From positions 1-15,986 of the forward strand of contig JAAZHP010000221.1 in assembly GCA_012510625.1 (NCBI GenBank): a stretch of 15,986 nt of DNA, given 5' to 3'. The position numbers and the translations under genes were made by a program. Numbering within the stretch: position 1 is the stretch's first letter; each line of letters starts with the position of its first letter. This DNA comes from Bacillota bacterium (GTDB lineage: Bacteria > Bacillota > Dethiobacteria > DTU022). Below, one piece after another: positions 14,061-15,986 of this stretch. Below the pieces are notes generated by a model. That model was not told the origin of the DNA, did not search any database, and worked only from the letters and a program-made list of their open reading frames with translations.

Positions 14061-14940
14061 TCCCGGGGCTTACCTGGAAAGGCAGCGCCATGCGGTGGAA
14101 AAATTCCTGGCCGGCCTTTTCGATGCCGGCGGGGCGCCGTCCTCGCTGCAGGAGGCGATGCGCTACAGCGTTAACGCGGGAGGGAAAAGGATGCGCCCGC
14201 TCCTGGTCATGGCCGCGGCGGAGACCCTGGGGCATCCAGGGGAGAAGCTGCTGCCGGTGGCCGCCGCCCTGGAGCTGGTACATACTTACTCGCTCATCCA
14301 TGACGACCTTCCGGCGATGGACGACAGCGATCTGCGCCGGGGGAAGCCGTCATGCCACCGTGCTTACGGAGAGGCCATGGCCATCCTGGCCGGGGATGCG
14401 CTGTTAACCCTGGCTTTCGAGCTGGTCGCCGGTTACGGCTTGCAGGAGGGCCGCCCGGCGCAGGCTCTGCAGATCGCGCTGGAGCTGGCCCGTGCCGCCG
14501 GCAGAGAGGGGATGGTTGGGGGGCAGGTCCTTGATCTTGAAGCGGAAGGAAAAGCCGTCGACCTGGAAGGGCTTGAAAAAATCGATCGCTTAAAGACCGG
14601 CGCCCTGCTGCAGGCGGCGGTGCGCTGCGGCGCCATCGCCGCGGGAGCCTCAAAGGAGCAGTTGAAGGCGCTCGACGGTTACGCTTCTCGCCTGGGGCTG
14701 GCTTTTCAGATCACAGACGACCTTCTGGATCTGGAAGGAGATACCGCCGAGATGGGCAAGGAGACAGGCGCCGACAGGGTTCGCGGCAAGGCCACTCTTC
14801 CGGCCCTGCTTGGAACAGAGGCGGCGCGGCGGCGGGCCGGGGAGCTTTACTGCGAGGCGCTGGCCAGCCTGGAAGCCCTGGAGAAGCCTGCAGAGCTGCT
14901 GCGGGAACTGGCCCGCCGGCTTGTCTTCAGAACCAAATAA
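14044..14940 (+). CDS. ispA: Polyprenyl (farnesyl diphosphate) synthase
   Basis: Condenses isopentenyl diphosphate with allylic diphosphates, most likely to farnesyl diphosphate for quinone, undecaprenyl and other isoprenoids. The 298-residue length is typical for bacterial IspA. Seen are GGKRMRP (46-52), the first Asp-rich motif DDLPAMDD (87-94, preceded by HTYSLIH), GGQVLDL (159-165), KTGALL and the second Asp-rich motif DDLLD (225-229), then GKATLPALLG. ATG 14044 lies inside xseB (17-nt overlap) with a weak SD, so it is coupled. Chain length is assigned by family only. The dxs gene usual downstream in Bacillus is absent here. Confidence 0.93.
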   Translation: MKKISDPGAYLERQRHAVEKFLAGLFDAGGAPSSLQEAMRYSVNAGGKRMRPLLVMAAAETLGHPGEKLLPVAAALELVHTYSLIHDDLPAMDDSDLRRGKPSCHRAYGEAMAILAGDALLTLAFELVAGYGLQEGRPAQALQIALELARAAGREGMVGGQVLDLEAEGKAVDLEGLEKIDRLKTGALLQAAVRCGAIAAGASKEQLKALDGYASRLGLAFQITDDLLDLEGDTAEMGKETGADRVRGKATLPALLGTEAARRRAGELYCEALASLEALEKPAELLRELARRLVFRTK

Positions 14941-14942
14941 AC

Positions 14943-14973
14943 TGGGACACCGGGGACGTACCTGTTTGTCCCA
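14943..14973. repeat. Dispersed GGGACA...TGTCCC stem-loop repeat
   Basis: TGGGACA (14943-14949) pairs with TGTCCCA (14967-14973) around CCGGGGACGTACCTGTT. This matches the TGGGACACnGGGGACG... repeat scattered in intergenic DNA of many Clostridia (from memory; its mobilising enzyme, if any, is not in the window). It lies 2 nt after the ispA stop. It might act as a weak terminator, though no T-run follows. Confidence 0.7.
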
Positions 14974-15060
14974 CATTGACTGTTGTAAGAGGCGCGGTTT
15001 TTGCGAAAAGAGCAGAGAAGGGGAAAAATAAGTTAAACAAGATAAAGGAGGTTGTTGAAT

Positions 15061-15693
15061 ATGGGCATGTCGTCAAATAGCTGCGATTACTTTTTGGATG
15101 TGCTGGCTTCAAAGGCGCCGACCCCGGGTGGCGGGGGAGCGGCAGCCATGGGCGGGGCTATCGGGATGGCCCTTTCCAACATGGTGGGCAACCTTACTGT
15201 GGGCAAGAAGAAGTATGCCGCGGTGGAAGATGAGGTTAAGGAACTGCTTGAAGAGGGCAGCAAGATCATTGAGCGCCTGAAGGCGCTGGTGGACGAAGAC
15301 GCTGAAGCCTTTGCGCCGCTGGCCAAAGCTTACGGACTGCCGAAAAATACCCCTGAAGAGGCCGCCCATAAAGAGAAGACCCTCGAAGAATGCTCCAAGG
15401 TGGCCCTCTCTGTACCGCTGGAGATCATGCGCCAGGCCTTCCGGGGAATCAAGATCCATGAGCGCATGGGCGAAATCGGATCGCTGCTGGCCATCTCGGA
15501 TGTGGGCTGCGGAGTGGTCTTTCTCAAAGCGGCCCTGCAGAGCGCCTATCTCAATGTACTTATCAACCTGGGCGCGATCAGGGATCAGAATTTCCTGGAC
15601 CAGGTGAACAAGGAGATGACTCAGCTTCTGGAGGACGGGAGCAGGATTGCCGATAAAACGCTGGATCTGGTTATCGGCAAAATAAAAAAATAA
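15061..15693 (+). CDS. fchA: Methenyltetrahydrofolate cyclohydrolase (FTCD-type cyclodeaminase family)
   Basis: A 210-residue helical protein of the formiminotransferase-cyclodeaminase family, used in acetogens and purine fermenters as the cyclohydrolase interconverting 10-formyl- and 5,10-methenyl-tetrahydrofolate. The family signature is TPGGGGAAAMGGAIGMALSN (24-43 region), followed by NLTVGKKKY and, later, DVGCGVVFLKAALQSAYLNV. ATG 15061 is 9 nt after AAGGAGG (15045-15051); a TTG at 15052 is too close to the SD. The nearby folD (29-nt gap, SD GAGGAGG) carries a lysine loss that fits division of labour. Cyclodeaminase activity on formimino-THF cannot be excluded. Confidence 0.88.
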   Translation: MGMSSNSCDYFLDVLASKAPTPGGGGAAAMGGAIGMALSNMVGNLTVGKKKYAAVEDEVKELLEEGSKIIERLKALVDEDAEAFAPLAKAYGLPKNTPEEAAHKEKTLEECSKVALSVPLEIMRQAFRGIKIHERMGEIGSLLAISDVGCGVVFLKAALQSAYLNVLINLGAIRDQNFLDQVNKEMTQLLEDGSRIADKTLDLVIGKIKK

Positions 15694-15722
15694 AATAAAA
15701 CGTAAATCGAGGAGGTTAGGAA

Positions 15723-15986
15723 ATGGCTGAAAGATTGAGAGGCAAGCCGGTGGCCGATGCGATGAAAGAGGACCTGATCCGGAGGGTGGAGGCCCTGAAG
15801 GCAAAGGGGATTACCCCCAAGCTGGGGATCATCCGCGTGGGCGCGCGTCCCGACGACCTTTTTTACGAGGGCGGGATCAAGAAAACGAGCGACGGGGTTG
15901 GGCTCTCTTATGAGGTTTTTGAACATCCCGAGGATGTTAGCCAGGAGCAGCTGGAGAAGGCGGTAGCCGCTGTCGGCGCCGACAGC
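15723..15986 (+). CDS. folD: Methylenetetrahydrofolate dehydrogenase FolD, 5' part (runs off the window)
   Basis: The first 88 residues of a FolD-family protein, still open at the window end. MAERLRGKPVADAMKEDLIR and ITPKLGIIRVG align with the FolD N-terminus. The active-site stretch reads PDDLFYEGGIKK: Tyr48 is kept, but residue 52, where bifunctional FolD has its catalytic Lys (YVxNKxK), is Ile. In human and bacterial FolD that Lys is needed for cyclohydrolase activity and much less for dehydrogenase. A dehydrogenase-only enzyme paired with FchA is therefore inferred. ATG 15723 follows GAGGAGG. The NAD(P) site lies beyond the window, so the cofactor is unknown. Confidence 0.88.
   Translation, partial: MAERLRGKPVADAMKEDLIRRVEALKAKGITPKLGIIRVGARPDDLFYEGGIKKTSDGVGLSYEVFEHPEDVSQEQLEKAVAAVGADS

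Noticed and set aside
14976..15029. Sigma-A promoter for fchA (TTGACT 14976 or TTGCGA 15001)
   Set aside because: No acceptable -10 at 16-18 bp from either -35-like hexamer; the best is AAAAAT.
15109..15804. Reverse-strand frame of 231 codons opposite fchA/folD
   Set aside because: A GC-rich shadow of fchA crossing into folD, with low-complexity composition and no recognisable domain.

Overview
The window (about 58% G+C by eye) reads as one long + strand block from an endospore-forming, anaerobic Firmicute of the Clostridia. Three things point there. The complete eight-gene spoIIIA operon is present. The order spoIIIA, Asp23-type gene, nusB, xseAB, ispA matches the Bacillus/Clostridia backbone. 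The window ends in fchA-folD, the split methenyl/methylene-tetrahydrofolate arrangement common in acetogens and syntrophs that use the Wood-Ljungdahl pathway. A Moorella/Thermacetogenium/Peptococcaceae-type relative is plausible, but species cannot be read from the sequence. Many genes start with TTG behind a strong Shine-Dalgarno: spoIIIAA, spoIIIAC, spoIIIAG, nusB and xseB. The Kae1-like gene appears to start with GTG.

Layout. 1-161: leader with a short tandem repeat, a weak sigma-E-like -10 and GC hairpins. 162-5597: spoIIIAA to spoIIIAH, the forespore-mother cell channel ('feeding tube') genes, interrupted by a 103-bp gap (AC/AD) and a 186-bp gap (AF/AG). The second gap carries a remnant of a widespread dispersed repeat. 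5600-5628: a good vegetative promoter, followed at once by a GC hairpin. It drives an envelope-stress type set (Asp23 family, AmaP, DUF2273), then nusB and a diverged TsaD/Kae1 paralogue. 8375-8535: a regulatory-looking gap with a GAAA-loop hairpin, a perfect 20-bp palindrome and a possible 17-residue leader ORF. 8536-12536: a two-gene redox module. 12581-14940: xseA, xseB and ispA, overlapping one another. 14941-15060: another short dispersed repeat. 15061 to the end: fchA and the 5' part of folD.

The part most worth attention is the redox module plus the one-carbon genes. The first redox protein joins only the iron-sulfur tail of NuoF to a GltD-type FAD/NADPH module. The second looks like the electron-input half of a formate dehydrogenase or NuoG. 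It has all its iron-sulfur motifs but no catalytic Cys/Sec and a shortened C-terminus. Together they look like an NADPH-linked iron-sulfur electron conduit without an active site for formate. They occupy the slot that folD fills in Bacillus. The folD found downstream has Ile where the cyclohydrolase lysine normally sits, which fits a dehydrogenase-only FolD working with the dedicated cyclohydrolase FchA. I saw no mobile-element genes, tRNA, rRNA, CRISPR or convincing intrinsic terminator.
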